Source of the DNA: Tilletiaria anomala UBC 951
Lineage: Eukaryota; Basidiomycota; Exobasidiomycetes; Georgefischeriales; Tilletiariaceae
Reading direction: 5' to 3'
Length of the DNA stretch: 64,000 nt
Assembly (NCBI RefSeq): GCF_000711695.1
Contig: NW_013547002.1
Location: 62,001-126,000 of the forward strand
In this document: positions 1 to 11,900 of the stretch, piece by piece
How positions within the stretch are numbered: the stretch's first letter is position 1
Layout of the letters: every line of letters starts with the position of its first letter
Program-made: the position numbers and the translations under genes
The notes under the pieces: model-generated
What the model was told of the DNA's origin: nothing
The model's input: only the letters and a program-made list of their open reading frames with translations
The model's database searches: none

Positions 1-1782
1 GGCCAGCGCTGGATCGTACGGTCCGCGGAAAGTACCTGCCGAGTACGGATTTGGGGCGTACGCCATCTCGGGCAGGGAGTGGCGACCGTAGTGGTGCTCG
101 CCCGCGTCGTCCATCAAGCCGTGTTTCTCGGCTACCTCGTCGCTGATCGGCTGCGCGTCCGGGTCAAAGTCATCATGGTCGCGCTCGGCGACGTCTTCGT
201 ACGTGTACGTCGGCACGGGCTTGCGGCGGCTCGCCTTGCGCCCCAGCGCGCTGGCCAGCGCGCCGACACCGACTGCGCTCGCAACGCCAGCAGCGGCGAT
301 GCGGCCCGTGAAGCTTGTCGGCCGCGCGCTTTTGCTGCCGCCCCCGTTGCCGTTGGACGCATGCGGGATGTTGTGCACGCCGTCCGCGAACGGATCTGCG
401 GCGCTGTGTCCGTGTCCGTGGCCATGGCGTTCGTGTGACTGCACGCCGCCGACAATGTGGAAGCCACTGTTGTTGCTGCGGTCCGTCAGCTGGTCTTCCT
501 CCCACTCGCAGCTCCCGAGGCTGCCGCGCCCGCCTCTGACCGCAGCAGCAGTAAGTCTACCGCTTCCGGTCGTCGCTGCACCGAGGGCTGCATACAGGCC
601 TTTTGCACCAGCGCGGCCGAACCGTCGGAAGAAGCCATTCCGGCCGCCGGACGCTGGACCGGCTTGGCCAGCAGCCATGGCGCCTTCAGGTTCCTTCTCC
701 GCATACAGCCTCGCGACGCTCATGTACCGGTCGCGCTCGGTGTACGCGGCGCGTTTCCGACGGCGGCGCGCGCAGCAGAACGCCAGCAGAACGAGGAGCA
801 CAAGCAGCACGAGCACGCCAATGGCGATACCGGCGATCTGGCCTCTGGACAGCATTTTGCTGCCAGGCAGGCCGTCGGCACTGACGCTGCCCGCACCGCT
901 GGCGCTGGTGGGCGAGCTTTGTGGTTGGTTGCTGCTGATGATCGCAGTGCCCGGAATCGAGGTCGCGCTGCTTGGCGGGGCGGTCGACAAGCCAGTGTCA
1001 AGCGTGAAGGTGCTGCCCGAGGGCTCGGTCGCGAGCGTGTACAAGGAGCCTGCAATGACCGTGACGCTGGCAGTTTGGTACGGTACGCTTGCGCCGCTAA
1101 AGACCGTGACGCCTGATGCGGCGTGTTGGCCTTCGGTAATTGCCTCTGCGGATGCTGTTGGAATGACGCCAGTGATACTTTCGGTGAAGACTGCTGGCTG
1201 CACGGAGGCATTTCCGTTCGGAGTAAAGGGCGTCGGGTCGCTGCCGGCCGGTTGAGCACCGTTGCCATCTTGGCCATTCCCTGAGCCAGAACCATTGCCT
1301 TTACCTTGACCGGCACCTGATCCGGTGCTTGTTCCTCCTGCCCCGTTACCACTGTCGTTTCCATTGCCAGTACCGTTACCGTTGCCCACCCCTCCGTGCT
1401 CTGGCGCTTGCCCTTGTCCAGGGCTGCCTGTCGGCTGCGGGTTCTGTGTTGGCTGCCCCTGTCCCTGGCTGTGCACACTGGCCTGGTTAGCTGTGGTGAA
1501 GAGGGTGCCGAGCGGCGGGGGTGGGCTGGGGCCGTCGTACAGCAGGGGCACGTAGTGAATGCTGAACTGCGTGCTCGTCTTCACCTCGGTGGTGGTGATG
1601 AGCGACTGCGTCGGTGCGCGCGTGCCGCTCGGGTAGTAGATAACGCGGGTATGGGTCACCAGCTCGGTGTATGTTGCCGTCGCGACAGGCGAGTAAGAGA
1701 GCCAGGGAGGCAGGACCTGCGCCGTCAGCCCCGGTCCAGTCGGCGGACCGGGGAGCGTGACGCCACTGCGGTCGTCTACCAT
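1..1782 (-). CDS. Ser/Thr-rich single-pass membrane protein (3' end outside window)
   Basis: An uninterrupted minus-strand frame runs from an ATG at 1782 to the left edge, about 593 codons without a stop. The N-terminal half is extracellular in character: rich in Ser, Thr, Pro and Gly, with a Gly/Asn-rich segment near 1255-1400. One strong membrane helix lies near 795-860, beginning after LSRGQIAG and followed at once by a CCARRRRKR stop-transfer cluster. The cytoplasmic side contains a His/Gly patch and an acidic stretch. This is the layout of fungal surface sensors or wall-anchored glycoproteins, but I recognise no domain and assign no function. The chosen ATG gives no signal peptide, and an in-frame stop lies just upstream next to a CATAG that could be a splice acceptor, so a 5' exon with a signal sequence is possible. 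Confidence 0.7.
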   Translation of the reverse strand, partial: MVDDRSGVTLPGPPTGPGLTAQVLPPWLSYSPVATATYTELVTHTRVIYYPSGTRAPTQSLITTTEVKTSTQFSIHYVPLLYDGPSPPPPLGTLFTTANQASVHSQGQGQPTQNPQPTGSPGQGQAPEHGGVGNGNGTGNGNDSGNGAGGTSTGSGAGQGKGNGSGSGNGQDGNGAQPAGSDPTPFTPNGNASVQPAVFTESITGVIPTASAEAITEGQHAASGVTVFSGASVPYQTASVTVIAGSLYTLATEPSGSTFTLDTGLSTAPPSSATSIPGTAIISSNQPQSSPTSASGAGSVSADGLPGSKMLSRGQIAGIAIGVLVLLVLLVLLAFCCARRRRKRAAYTERDRYMSVARLYAEKEPEGAMAAGQAGPASGGRNGFFRRFGRAGAKGLYAALGAATTGSGRLTAAAVRGGRGSLGSCEWEEDQLTDRSNNSGFHIVGGVQSHERHGHGHGHSAADPFADGVHNIPHASNGNGGGSKSARPTSFTGRIAAAGVASAVGVGALASALGRKASRRKPVPTYTYEDVAERDHDDFDPDAQPISDEVAEKHGLMDDAGEHHYGRHSLPEMAYAPNPYSAGTFRGPYDPALA

Positions 1783-4700
1783 GGCTATGCGTCGCTACGA
1801 AACGGTGGCATTCAAGGATTCCGCTGGATCGGGGTCCGTGCATGAGTTTGATGGGCCCGTACGAAAGGGGAAAGTATTGCAGGAACTCACAGAGCAGCGC
1901 GTGATGCCTGGATGGGGTGTGGCCCTATTAGAAAGGAATCGTTCGCTTTCTGCTTCTCGTTCTGGATGTGCCGGAGGTCTGTCCGACTTGTCTACGCAAG
2001 GGTGCCTAGATTCTCTGTCTTCTCTTGGTAGTCGGCGTGCAGTTGGTATATTTGCTTTCCTTCCAACTCCTTGACCAAGCCAGGAGGTGTTGGATCCATC
2101 CGCGTCAGCATGCCACACGGGGTCAGGCTTCGATCAGCCAGGCTTCCAGAAATGCCTGCGCCGCCTGCGTCTGCCCCACCGAAAAAAAGGAATGGCGATA
2201 GGAATCAACGAGCAACGAAGAAATGCTTGGTGTCACTGCCAGCCGCGACGGAAAGAAGAGAAAAGGCGGTTGCGTCCGCTTGGTGGGATGCTAGGTATGG
2301 GCACATTGTACCGTACCATCTGTTCCCAAAGAGGCAATGCAACATGACCATGCTAGGAAATGTATGATTTTTTGATAGGGGTTGGGCGGCAGCCCGACAC
2401 GGCACTGCGCCGTTTTCTCCGCTCTTCGTCATCGGTGCATGGAGCCTGCCGGCACTGGACCAGCCTGGAACGTCCGAGAGCGGCGCCAAGGTCCACACCG
2501 CCATTACGGCACATCAGCAGCGTTGTAGATTTTCATTCACCAAAAGCCCCTGCCTTCACCACGTGTACTTTTTTCTGCAGCGGCTCTCGGCCCCATGTTG
2601 AATCTTATCATGCAGAACAGAGATGCACGTAGATTCCAGAGGCGCCAGACTGGCGTGTAAAGCTTCTTTCAGGACACGGACCGAGCGAGCGAGCGGCAGT
2701 TCTCTCGCAAGCCGGCAGTGGAGACATGGATCACGTGATCATGGACGATAGATTGCACCGCCCAGCACCACGACCCAGATGCTCAAGTCACCGTCACCAC
2801 GCAAGGCAAGATGGCAGGGCACGCGACGCGTCTTTCACAGGGTCTGCGGGCTGCAACTCTGCCAGCACATATGTGCATGAGGTTTTTCTGCAGCCAACTC
2901 CTCCACGCTCTTTGCCATGTAGCGCAAACAACCGTCCGCCTGCCTGCGAGAGGATATCCATGTCCGTACACGTCGACTGCCGTATGCACGAAGCCTAGCA
3001 GCTGGCAATCCCTTCTTCAGGCCACGTTGGGAAAAAACATCCCACAGTCCAGTACATGACTCCACAATAGCCTACAGGATGGAGAGAACCGCTGTCCTTG
3101 TCGCCTACCTGTCTGCCTTGCCAATCTCGCTGCTTTCGCTCAGCATTGCCATTTCTCTGACCGGGCCCCAAACTGCGTGCTTCGCATGCGCACACTTCAG
3201 GAACTTCTCCGAAGCATGCCTAGGCGAGCTACTGCATGAAAACATTCACGGCTGCGAACGCTCATCCGCCCCATACGTAGCGCTAGCGCGCTCTTCATTA
3301 CACCCCTCCCATAAGTTCTGCCAGCCCGTCTCCAATTACGGTTTACCTTTTGCATGACAAGCCTCGCGGGCTTGTTAGCTTTCAACGCCACATGTCTTCG
3401 CAATGAGTCCTTCCACCGATCGATTCTGTCGCAATCATGCTGTGCTATCTTCATGTCACCCCAACCCTTCTTTCTTGCATCGCCTTTGCGCCTATAGGTC
3501 TTGACGATCGGCTGCATGAGCTGCATTCGCTCTATTCCGTGAAGGTTGTGAATGTTGGCACGCGACCCCACTTCCCTCCATTGCCAAGCGATTCATTTCG
3601 TAGCGGAGGCGCCACTCTCTGCCTCTTCCAACGGCATTGACGATACCCCTCGCCATGAGCGTTGGAGGCTGGGAAAACTCTGGCATCCACCGATACTTTC
3701 CTGATTTGCAGCTCATTCGCCCACGACCATTCGCCGACATGCATTTTGATTCGCTTTCATTTTGATGCCCACATCTCTTGCTTGGCGCTTTTCTCCTCGC
3801 TTTCGGCGGAGGCGCCGGCCGCATTCATCATAGAGCCTCAGTATGGAAAAAGCACAAAGCGCTATGGAGAGACCGAGAGCATAGAGCCTGAAGAGAACCA
3901 GGCGTCAAGCAGCATGAAGCATAGGTCTGAGACCCGAGAGGCGTTGGATTCGAGCCAGATTCAGCGCGGGGAGGAAGAGGCGTCTCAGTGATGGCGGTGA
4001 CACTAGGAGTCAATTTTGTCGCGAGAATAAGTGTTAATTCAACCGTTGTTTCTGTATGGTGACGAGGTTTGGGGCAACCCAATGGCAAAAAACCCGCATC
4101 TTGCGAGTGAAACACCGAAAGCTCGTCAATGCTTGTTGAATTTGCCAAATACCGTGAGGACCGATTGAACCAAAGAGAACCGTCCATCAGCTGATGATGA
4201 AGACATTTAAGTGCATGTTCTCGGGGGGCATCAAGCTTTAAAACATGAAGAAAGCACCACAGGCACAAGTCACAAGGGATGGTCGTTGTGGAGCACATTC
4301 CTTTTTTCCCGTCAAAGCTCCTCACATTGACGAAAAACCAAAAGCTTTGGGGTTAATACTTCATTTCGCGACAATACGAAAGTCATGACCGATATGGGAT
4401 GTTCAGACACCTTCTATGATATTCTTCCTCGGGCTGTGTTCCGAGTTCCGCCAATTTTTTTGCCAGCTGCAGCAGCCTAAGCCTTGAGTCGTGCTGGTTG
4501 CTTTGCTCCAGGTTGGACGGCTTCAAAGCTTTACTTTGTACATGCGCAATCGACTGGGCAGGCGCGCGAGCTCCCAGGCGCATCTGTTGGGCTCCACCTG
4601 TGCAGTTTTGCCTATTAGAGTAAGCTCAAGGAGGAAGCAGGTGGCCCTCACCATAGCTCGCTTCATTCCTGTGCCGCTGCTCCCCCCCTCAATCATCACC
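1783..4700. other. Gene-poor interval
   Basis: No recognisable protein gene, tRNA or mobile element was seen here apart from the weak small ORF at 4383-4583. Open frames are short, lack family features and overlap on both strands. The right end serves as the PXR1 promoter and the left end as the upstream region of the membrane-protein gene. Confidence 0.5.
4383..4583 (-). CDS. Candidate small protein, 66 aa, unrecognised
   Basis: An ATG at 4583 opens 66 codons. The second half (residues about 28-60) is rich in Leu, Lys, Glu and Arg with a helix-like pattern (RLRLLQLAKKLAELG), unlike the random frames around it. It is divergent from PXR1, with 118 bp between the two start codons. It could be a real microprotein, an exon of a longer gene, or chance. 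I recognise no family. Confidence 0.25.
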   Translation of the reverse strand: MRLGARAPAQSIAHVQSKALKPSNLEQSNQHDSRLRLLQLAKKLAELGTQPEEEYHRRCLNIPYRS

Positions 4701-6168
4701 ATGGGTCTCTCAGAGCGACGCAACAAACAGCGTCTCGTCGGCGCCGCTTCGGGTCGCAACACCAGCTGGGCATCTGATGTGTCCCTTCCCGGCCAGCGCC
4801 TACTGGCCGGCATGGGCTGGTCCGCTGGTCGAGGACTTGGGTCGAGCGCGCGCGACGGCACCAGCAGCGCGTCGAGCATTGCCGTCAAGTTCAAGATGGA
4901 CAACAAGGGCATCGGCGTAGACCGCGCCGAGCGCGATGCCAGGGCCAAGGCCAAGGAGGCCGGTGGCAGCGGTGCGCTCGACGCATGGGCGACCCAGGGC
5001 GCCAGGGACTTTGGCAGCTTGCTCGAGAGACTCAACGCTGCCGCTTCAAGTGCGGAAGCCAGCGGCAGCTCGACCCCCGCCCCGCAAGAAGCGGACGCGG
5101 CATCCTCTTTGAATTCGGCTGTCGCGTCATCCTCGGCCTCCTCCACCCCTGCACCTCTTGATGAGAAAGCAGCCAAGCGTGCGCGCAAAGAAGCGCGGCG
5201 ATTGGAGAAGGAGGCCAAAAAGGCTGACAAGAAGCGGGAATCGGACGCCGAAGGCCTCGAAGGAACAGACAAATCAAAGAAGCAGAAGAACAAAGGCAGC
5301 AAGAAGTCCAAAGTAACGGAAGATGGCTCCGCAGCCGGGACCGCTGTTGCAGCTGCCATAGAAGCCGTAGCGGTGCCGACGAGCGCGGCCGCATCAACTG
5401 TCATCCCGGGTCGACTGGCGTGAGTGTGGTGTGCTTCTCCATTGTGTCTCCCCTCGCATTCTGTACCCTCAACGCTGACCCTTGGTATAAACGTGATCGA
5501 GCAGGCACCGCGTGCGTTATCTCCGGGCAAAGCGGCAAGTCGCGTCGTCGGGGGAAGCGCAATTGAACGAAATCTTTGGCATATCCTCCGCCTCATCTGC
5601 GACGGCCTCGCCTGCGCCGCCTGAACGACCGCCCCGAATGGCGCCTGGCCCAGCGGGATCGAGCGTACAGGTCATGCTCAAGCAACCGCCTCCGACAGTG
5701 CGAGAGCAGGCCGCAGACGACGATGAGGAAAGTACGGATGACGAGGTAGGCAAAGAGGAGGGGAAACTCAAGAAGGGCAAGAAGAAAGCTCAAGGAGATG
5801 ACGACCCGTCGTCCGTATCTTCTGGCAAGAAGGACAAGAAGCGGAAGCGAGGCATGCAGGTTGAAGATGACGAAGACGCAGGGGGAAATGCCGGCGCCGG
5901 GGAGGAGGGCAGGAAGAAGAGCAAGGAAAAGAGGAAGAAGGCCAAGGTCACTTCCTCGTCGGATGCCGGTACACTTCCTCCAGTAGAAAACCAAGCAACC
6001 GCTTCGGACCCGTCACTCGATCCCTCGCAGAGCAATCTCCGCATCAGCTCGCAGGGAGTTTTCGAATACCTCTCCAACCGTCTCATCTTGCGCAAAGCCG
6101 CCGTCATGCGGGCGCGAAAGCAGCGTGACCAGGGTGTGTGGGATCGGGTCGCTGCTATCGGCGCGTGA
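4701..6168 (+). CDS. PXR1: PINX1/PXR1-like G-patch nucleolar protein
   Basis: Exons 4701-5419 and 5505-6168 give 460 aa. The N-terminus matches the PINX1/Pxr1 family: a G-patch begins with the family's SLPGQRLLAGMGWSAGRGLG and continues through a VKFKMDNKGIG stretch (residues about 25-80). After a Lys/Glu-rich linker the family motif GRLAHRVRYLRAKR spans the splice junction, which fixes the 85-nt intron. The rest is long Lys-rich low-complexity sequence ending in a helical tail. Pxr1 helps process pre-rRNA and snoRNA in the nucleolus by stimulating the helicase Prp43, and PINX1 also inhibits telomerase; these roles are inferred from the family. Its 3' end converges on IFA38 with only 98 bp between. 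Confidence 0.9.
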
Positions 6169-6266
6169 CGGTCAGCGGTGTATGAACAGCAGATATTTGT
6201 CGCGTGCGCGCAAGTTACACAGCCTTGCATTGATATGTGATTTTGCTTGCTACATTGGCCCCGTCT

Positions 6267-7396
6267 TCACTGCGTCTTGGCCGCCCGCGCCTTCTTTGCC
6301 TCTGCGCGTTTCTTGATGGCCAACTGCATCTTGCGGCTCTGGCTGAACATGACGCTTTGCGGCACAATGTAGCTGATGGCCCAATCCAGCAGAGCATGCG
6401 CCGGCCACGGTGTGTTGTTGTGGAGCCGGCCGACTGCACCGCCTTGCTTTCCGACGCTGGCGAGCGCCTTGGCGACGTACGCCTTGGGTGTCGGCACCAT
6501 TGCGCTCGGGCGTCGGATCTTGGACATGGCAGAGACAACAAAGTACGTGTTAAGCAGCTGCACCGTGACGCCCTTTGAGCGCACTTCCTCCGCCACCGCT
6601 TGCGTCCAGCCAATGAGGAACGCTTTGCTGCCCGAGTATGTCGCAAGCAGCGGCGTGGGGAAGGCACCGGCAAAGGAGCCCATGTTCAAAATGAGGCCAC
6701 GCTTGCGCCCAATCATGCCTGGCAGGACGATCCGAGTGACTCGTAGCGTGGCATTGACGTTAATCTCGACAATGCTCTCCATCTCCTCTTCAGACGTCTC
6801 ATGGAAGTAAACGGCCGAGTCGTGCGACTTGCCGACATTGTTAATGAGCACACCGATGTCAAGACCGGAGAGCGCACGCTTGAGGTCGTCGTACGCCTTG
6901 ACGTCCGCAGCAGAGAAGTCGATCGCTTGCACCTTAGTCTTAATGCCCGGTGAGGCGGATTCGATCTCTCCTGCTACCTTGTCGAGCTTGTCCGGAGTAC
7001 GCGAGGCAAGGAAGATGTTGAAACCCTTCTTGGCCAGCTGCAGTGCAAATTCGCGGCCAATCCCGTCCGTAGCACCCGTTACGACTGCCCAGGTGCCGTT
7101 GGGTGCATTCTTGACCTTGAATGAAGCTACGGGCTTGCCTGGTACCACGTACACGTTCAGCAGCACACGAATGAAGCGGCACAGCGAGATCAGGATCGAG
7201 ATACCGCCCACGATGGCCAGGATGAGCAGCGGCAGTGGGAGTGTAAGCCAGTCGTCTGCAGCCAAGGATTTGAAAGATGAGGAAGCACGTGAGCACGACG
7301 TCATCAACAGCCAACCCTCAGCTACTCCGAACACGTACCGACTCGCAAGCCGAGCGGCTGCAGCAGGGAATCGAATTGGCGAAGGTGACCGCTCAT
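6267..7396 (-). CDS. IFA38: Very-long-chain 3-ketoacyl-CoA reductase
   Basis: Exons 7396-7339 and 7255-6267 (intron 7256-7338, donor GTACGT, acceptor CTGCAG) give 348 aa. This is the ER short-chain dehydrogenase that performs the first reduction in the fatty-acid elongation cycle. An N-terminal hydrophobic helix (PLPLLILAIVGGISILISL) anchors it. The Rossmann motif TGATDGIG binds NADPH, NNVG follows, and the catalytic YSGSK (Tyr and Lys) sits in LLATYSGSKAFLIGW. The family-specific SAMSKIRRPS is also present. Length matches yeast Ifa38. The ATG at 7396 is the first in frame after splicing. The promoter is shared head-to-head with LSM4. Confidence 0.95.
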
Positions 7397-7802
7397 CTTC
7401 ACGTCTCGAACACCTTGATCTGACAGGAATACAGACCGATTCGGCGCTATGGTTAATGAAAGAGCTAAAGTGTGCTTGAATTGAGGTCAGATTCTGAATA
7501 TATCTACTAGTTTAGACAGAAATGGTTGTGTTGGGGCGGCAAGCGGAAGCAAGAAGAAGTGAGCCTCGAGTGTGAGATGCGTCACGCTTCGACTTGTTGA
7601 GCTTGCACTCTCCTCCATCTGACATCTCAAAGGGAGCACACGTACCGCAGGGCGAATCGGTTGCAGGCGCAGACCATCGTGAACAACCTCCTCAGGCCGC
7701 AGAAGAGAACGCGCCTAGTAGAAAGAAGCGTGCCATCACCGAGCCCTAAATCATCCCACTTGCAAGGCCTTTCGCAGGGTCAGTAGAGAGCGGGTCAAAG
7801 CC
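7397..7802. promoter_or_regulatory. Divergent promoter between IFA38 and LSM4
   Basis: These 406 bp separate two divergent start codons and must hold both promoters and 5' UTRs. I see no gene. A CAG-type acceptor (TTTCGCAG) lies about 25 bp before the LSM4 ATG, so the LSM4 5' UTR may be spliced. Confidence 0.6.
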
Positions 7803-8621
7803 ATGCTACCGCTAACGCTGCTGAATGCAGCGCAGTGCAAACCGATGGTGAGTGATAAAAGCTGCAGAGCTGCTTGCAGGTTTGACGGAGAAGATGCACC
7901 GCTGCGAGCCAGGGTGTTCTGACGGGATTCTTCACCTTTGAAACAGCTCGTTGAGCTTAAGAATGGCGAAACCTTCAATGGCCACTTGATCGCGTGCGAC
8001 AACTTCATGAACCTCACATTACGAGAGGTCTACCAAACAAGCGCCGTGAGTCTACGCGGATCCAGTTCCGGCTCGATGAGCCGAAATCTTCAGTATTCTG
8101 AGCAAACGGATACCAAGTGTCCCTTGCGCTCCTAGCGCAAGCGCTGGAGCATCACAACTCACCCGGCCCTTGTTGTCCTTTCGCAGGATGGAGAGCGGTT
8201 CTGGAAGCTTCCGGAATGCTACATCCGCGGCTCAACGGTGAGCTCCTTTGGCCCTTTTGAGAAGTGGCTGCTGTTGTGCTCACCACAAATGGGTTCAAAT
8301 CTCTCGCTGCCATCAACACCTCGCCCTCCTTTTTCACATGCATGACCTCCTGTTCACGTTCGCCTGAATGTGCAATCGTACCTATGGCATCAGATCAAGT
8401 ACTGCCGGATCGCTGATTCAGTCATCGACACCGTCAAGGAACAGGAGGAAGCGGCGCGCAAGCAAAGACAAGCGCAAGGCTATGGGCATGGGCACGGCCG
8501 CGGTGGACAGGGGCGAGGCTCTGGTCCGGGACGAGGTGGACCTGGAGGTAGGGGTGGAGGACCACCAGGTCGAGGCGTGAGTGGCGCAGGACGAGCACCA
8601 AGAGGCAGGGGGCGAGCATAA
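7803..8621 (+). CDS. LSM4: U6 snRNA-associated Sm-like protein LSm4
   Basis: Four exons, 7803-7847, 7947-8045, 8187-8237 and 8394-8621, give 140 aa. The Sm fold is clear: [15 protein letters not shown], then [20 protein letters not shown] (Sm1) and the family's [19 protein letters not shown] (Sm2). The C-terminus is an RGG/GRG-rich tail with a His-Gly patch, as in fungal Lsm4, where the tail is implicated in P-body assembly. LSm4 belongs to the Lsm1-7 ring (mRNA decay) and the Lsm2-8 ring (U6 snRNA). A 15-codon first exon and three introns in a small gene are notable but typical of basidiomycetes. Confidence 0.95.
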
Positions 8622-8977
8622 TATGTCGAGGGTACATGCTTTGGTTTCATGTAAGATAGGAGGCGTACTACAGTCGACCCCAACGTTAGTCAGATATTCT
8701 TCAGCTGCACCGTCGCAACCACACTTCGCTATGTTGATGATTGCATATATTGCAAATTTTGATGATGGGAACATACGGGATGCACATGGAGCCCCAAGGG
8801 TGTGCGATGATAAGACACAAAGAGTCATCCAGCTGGAGCCGTTGAGCATGTGCAAAGGTATCTTCAAGAAGCATTTCAAAATGCAACCCAACCCAGCGGC
8901 CCTCCTTTCTGGTGCTGCGACCCAGGAGGGTGCGGAAGCGCCTACTTGCGCTGAGTCAGTGGATGGTGAAGCTGCGG
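8622..8977. other. Convergent 3' interval between LSM4 and eIF4G
   Basis: This 356 bp lies between two converging stop codons and is expected to hold both 3' UTRs and polyadenylation sites. I see no gene. Confidence 0.6.
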
Positions 8978-11900
8978 TCAAAGCAACGCCTCGACCTTCT
9001 CCATGAGACGCTCCCGAGGTGTCTTGATACCTTCGCCCTCCATTGTCTTTGTCATGGCCTCGATCCGTTCCTTTGGAAGGCCCGACCCGACAAGCATGTC
9101 TGTCGCACACAGAGGGGTTGTCAGCCTTCCACTCCACATGCGCATGCGGGAGCACAGACTCACTTGCGGCGAACGCGTAGGCGTTCGGCACATCGATGCT
9201 CGTGTCATCGAGATAGTCGACGTGGTCTTTGAAGCCTTTGACAATCATGTCATCGTCCACGATGTCAGCTGACTTCAATGCGCCAAACAACTGAGCGACC
9301 AGCTGTACGACGGCATCGTTCTTATCCATGGCTGCCGCGGCGATCGCCTTGATAAAGTCCGGCCGGCGGCTCACGGGAAGTGCCTATCCGTAAATGGGTT
9401 CCATCAGTAAGGGCGAAGGAACGACGAGAGGAGTGAAGGCAACGCACCTCGATAGAGCTCTTTCCCTCCTCGATGTTCTTGACTTCAAGGAACTCCTTGA
9501 CATTGTTGTCAATTTTTGTCTTCGCCTGTTCGTCGCTAATTTCTGCAATCGCCAACTCTTCTTCCTCATCCTCTCCCTCTTCAGCCTCCTCATCAGCTCC
9601 CTCGGGTTCCTTTTCGTCATCGCCAGGGAGGGGTTTGGTGCGGGGCTGCAGCTTGAGCTTGGGACGCTGCGGCTCCTCCGGTTCGGCGTCCTTGCTGAGC
9701 AAAGCGAAGCTATGCGAGTGGAAATGGGGTCAGCCTTGGCCATCTGCACCTCAACGGGATAGAGTCCGTTCCTCACATATTGGAAGATGAATTGGTGCGT
9801 GTCGGAGGGTTGCTACCTTCTTCTGACCCAGTGCCTTTGCCGCCTTTCTTAGAGAAGACGCTCTGAGGGCCAGAGCCAATGTTGGTCGGCCCTCCGCGGT
9901 TGATCCCCTTGCCAAACTTGGATAGGTCAGTTGGTCGCAACATAGGCGGCGGGGCTTGACCGATGGTGTTCCAGCCATCAGGGCTGTCTCGCGTCTGGCC
10001 TCTGCGCGACCCACCGCGCGACATGGGCCCGCCTCGCGCTGCGCGCAAGGCGGCTTCGCGATCTTGTTCGATCTTCTGCTTGGCAGCCTGCGAAAGTCCA
10101 GGATGAGCTATGAGCGATTTTCTGACAACCCAACCCTGTCCGTCACTCACTTCCCGGTGAACGTCTGCGATCGTCTTAGGGCCGCTGTTGTCGTGTCTCG
10201 GAACCCAGTTCGCTTTTCGGAGCTCGATGATATCCTAGACCCGAGCAAAAGAAGTTTGCTTCAGCGAAAGGCTTGACTCGCACTTGTTGAGCCTACTCAC
10301 CAAAATCATGAATCTAATTCTCGAATTGAGTTTCGGGTTGGACGCCATTGTTGTCATGCGGTCAAAGTAAATCTCCATAAGGGGACGGCCCCTTTCGTGC
10401 CCATCGAGCAGCTTGCCCACGGTGGTGAGCAACTTGCAAACAGATTCGATGTCTTCCTCTTCAGGCTCTTCCACGTCATGCAGCAATTGCTTGACGCACA
10501 CATGCATGATCCTGTCTGAAATCATGCTGAGCTTGAAGAGCTCACCAATGAAGCGAACAAGACCAAGACCCCTTCGCTTTGCCTTCTGTGCCGCGTAGTA
10601 CTCGTCTGAGAGCAACTCGGCCTCTTTGTTTTCAGGGGCCACGTCGCCTTTTTCTTCGGCTTCCTTGGCCTCCCCTTCTGACTTCTCGTTGCTCTCCTTC
10701 TTCGCACGATCGTCCGCCTCTTTGCTCTTGGCAGCAGCTGCCGTAGCGTCACGGTGCGCCCACCCACGCTCGAAATCCTCTTGGCACCTGTTCAGAAGAT
10801 ACTTGCGGAACAATGCACCACCAGACACCGGAGTACCGTCGGGTAAAGTGAGGTTGACATCCTTGACCTCTGGTTTGAGCTCCGATTGCAGAGTTGCGCA
10901 GAGCTTGGCGTACATTGTGGAGAAGGCAGCTTCGTCCGTGGCCTTTTCGAAGATGAGTGCAATGACCTGTCGCAAAGTCCGCCCGTCGGTCTCGTCGACT
11001 GACTTGTTGGCCCACGCCAGAATCTGACCAGCGATGGAATCAAAGTTGTCGAGAGTGAGCTTGTTCAGCAGCGCTTTGACCTTCCTCTGCACCATTTCGG
11101 GCGAGTCTGCTTTGAGCCCTGCACCCTTTCCGGTCTGGACTTGCGGCGCCCAGCGGTTGGCCGATTTCTCCAGAGGCATGACTTCAGACAGAAGAATCGT
11201 CGGACCACCCTTCTCTGGTGGGTTGTATGGACCACGCCCTGGAGCGCCGTCCGGCTTGCGGCCGCCTCGCTTGCTGCTGGTGCGACCCATCATTTCGCGC
11301 GAAGGAATAGCGCCGCTGCCGCTACCACCACGTGAGAGCGGCTGCGTGCCCCGACCCATCTGGAAGGCGCCCATAGGCCCGCCAAAGTTGCCCATGCCGC
11401 TACCACGTGAACCAGCGGTTGACTGTGCAAATCGTTCCTCGCTGCTCTTGGCCGGGGGCTTACCGAAAGCGGAGCCGCCTCCGACACCGATCCCGAGACC
11501 TGTTGCTGGCCCACGTCCAGGAGCGGCACCGCCGCCGATGCCCGGAGCACGCTTGCCGAAGGTGGAACCACGGCCCGGTTCCATACCGATGTCACCCAAT
11601 GGCGGCAACTCCCGTGGCTTCTCCTTGAAGACGCCCATGAACTGCAAGAGGAACTCGCGATCATATCGGAAGCGACCCTCGCCAGACTCGTCGTTGAGAT
11701 CCGGCCGCGGTGACTTGATGGAGGATGGGTACTGCACCTTGCTTAGGTCCTCAATACGGTTCGCTGAGCCGAGAGCTTGAAGGGCGGCGGACATAGGTGT
11801 GTCGGAAGTAACGCCTTTGGGCGTGCTGGTGAGATCCAGCTTGTCTGGCCGCCGACGCTTCTCGAGCTCTGTAGTATCGAGCTTGATACTGCTCGAAGAG

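Noticed and set aside
203-1255. A 350-codon plus-strand frame at the left edge
   Set aside because: It is antisense to the membrane-protein frame, which alone shows a coherent signal-free ectodomain, membrane helix and stop-transfer layout; the long frame comes from high GC content.
3940-3960. A GGATTCGAGCC match resembling a tRNA B box on the minus strand
   Set aside because: No A box, acceptor stem or cloverleaf could be built around it.
4523-5596. A 357-codon minus-strand frame over PXR1
   Set aside because: It is the antisense of the G-patch gene; its sequence is Ala/Leu/Ser-rich low complexity without family features.
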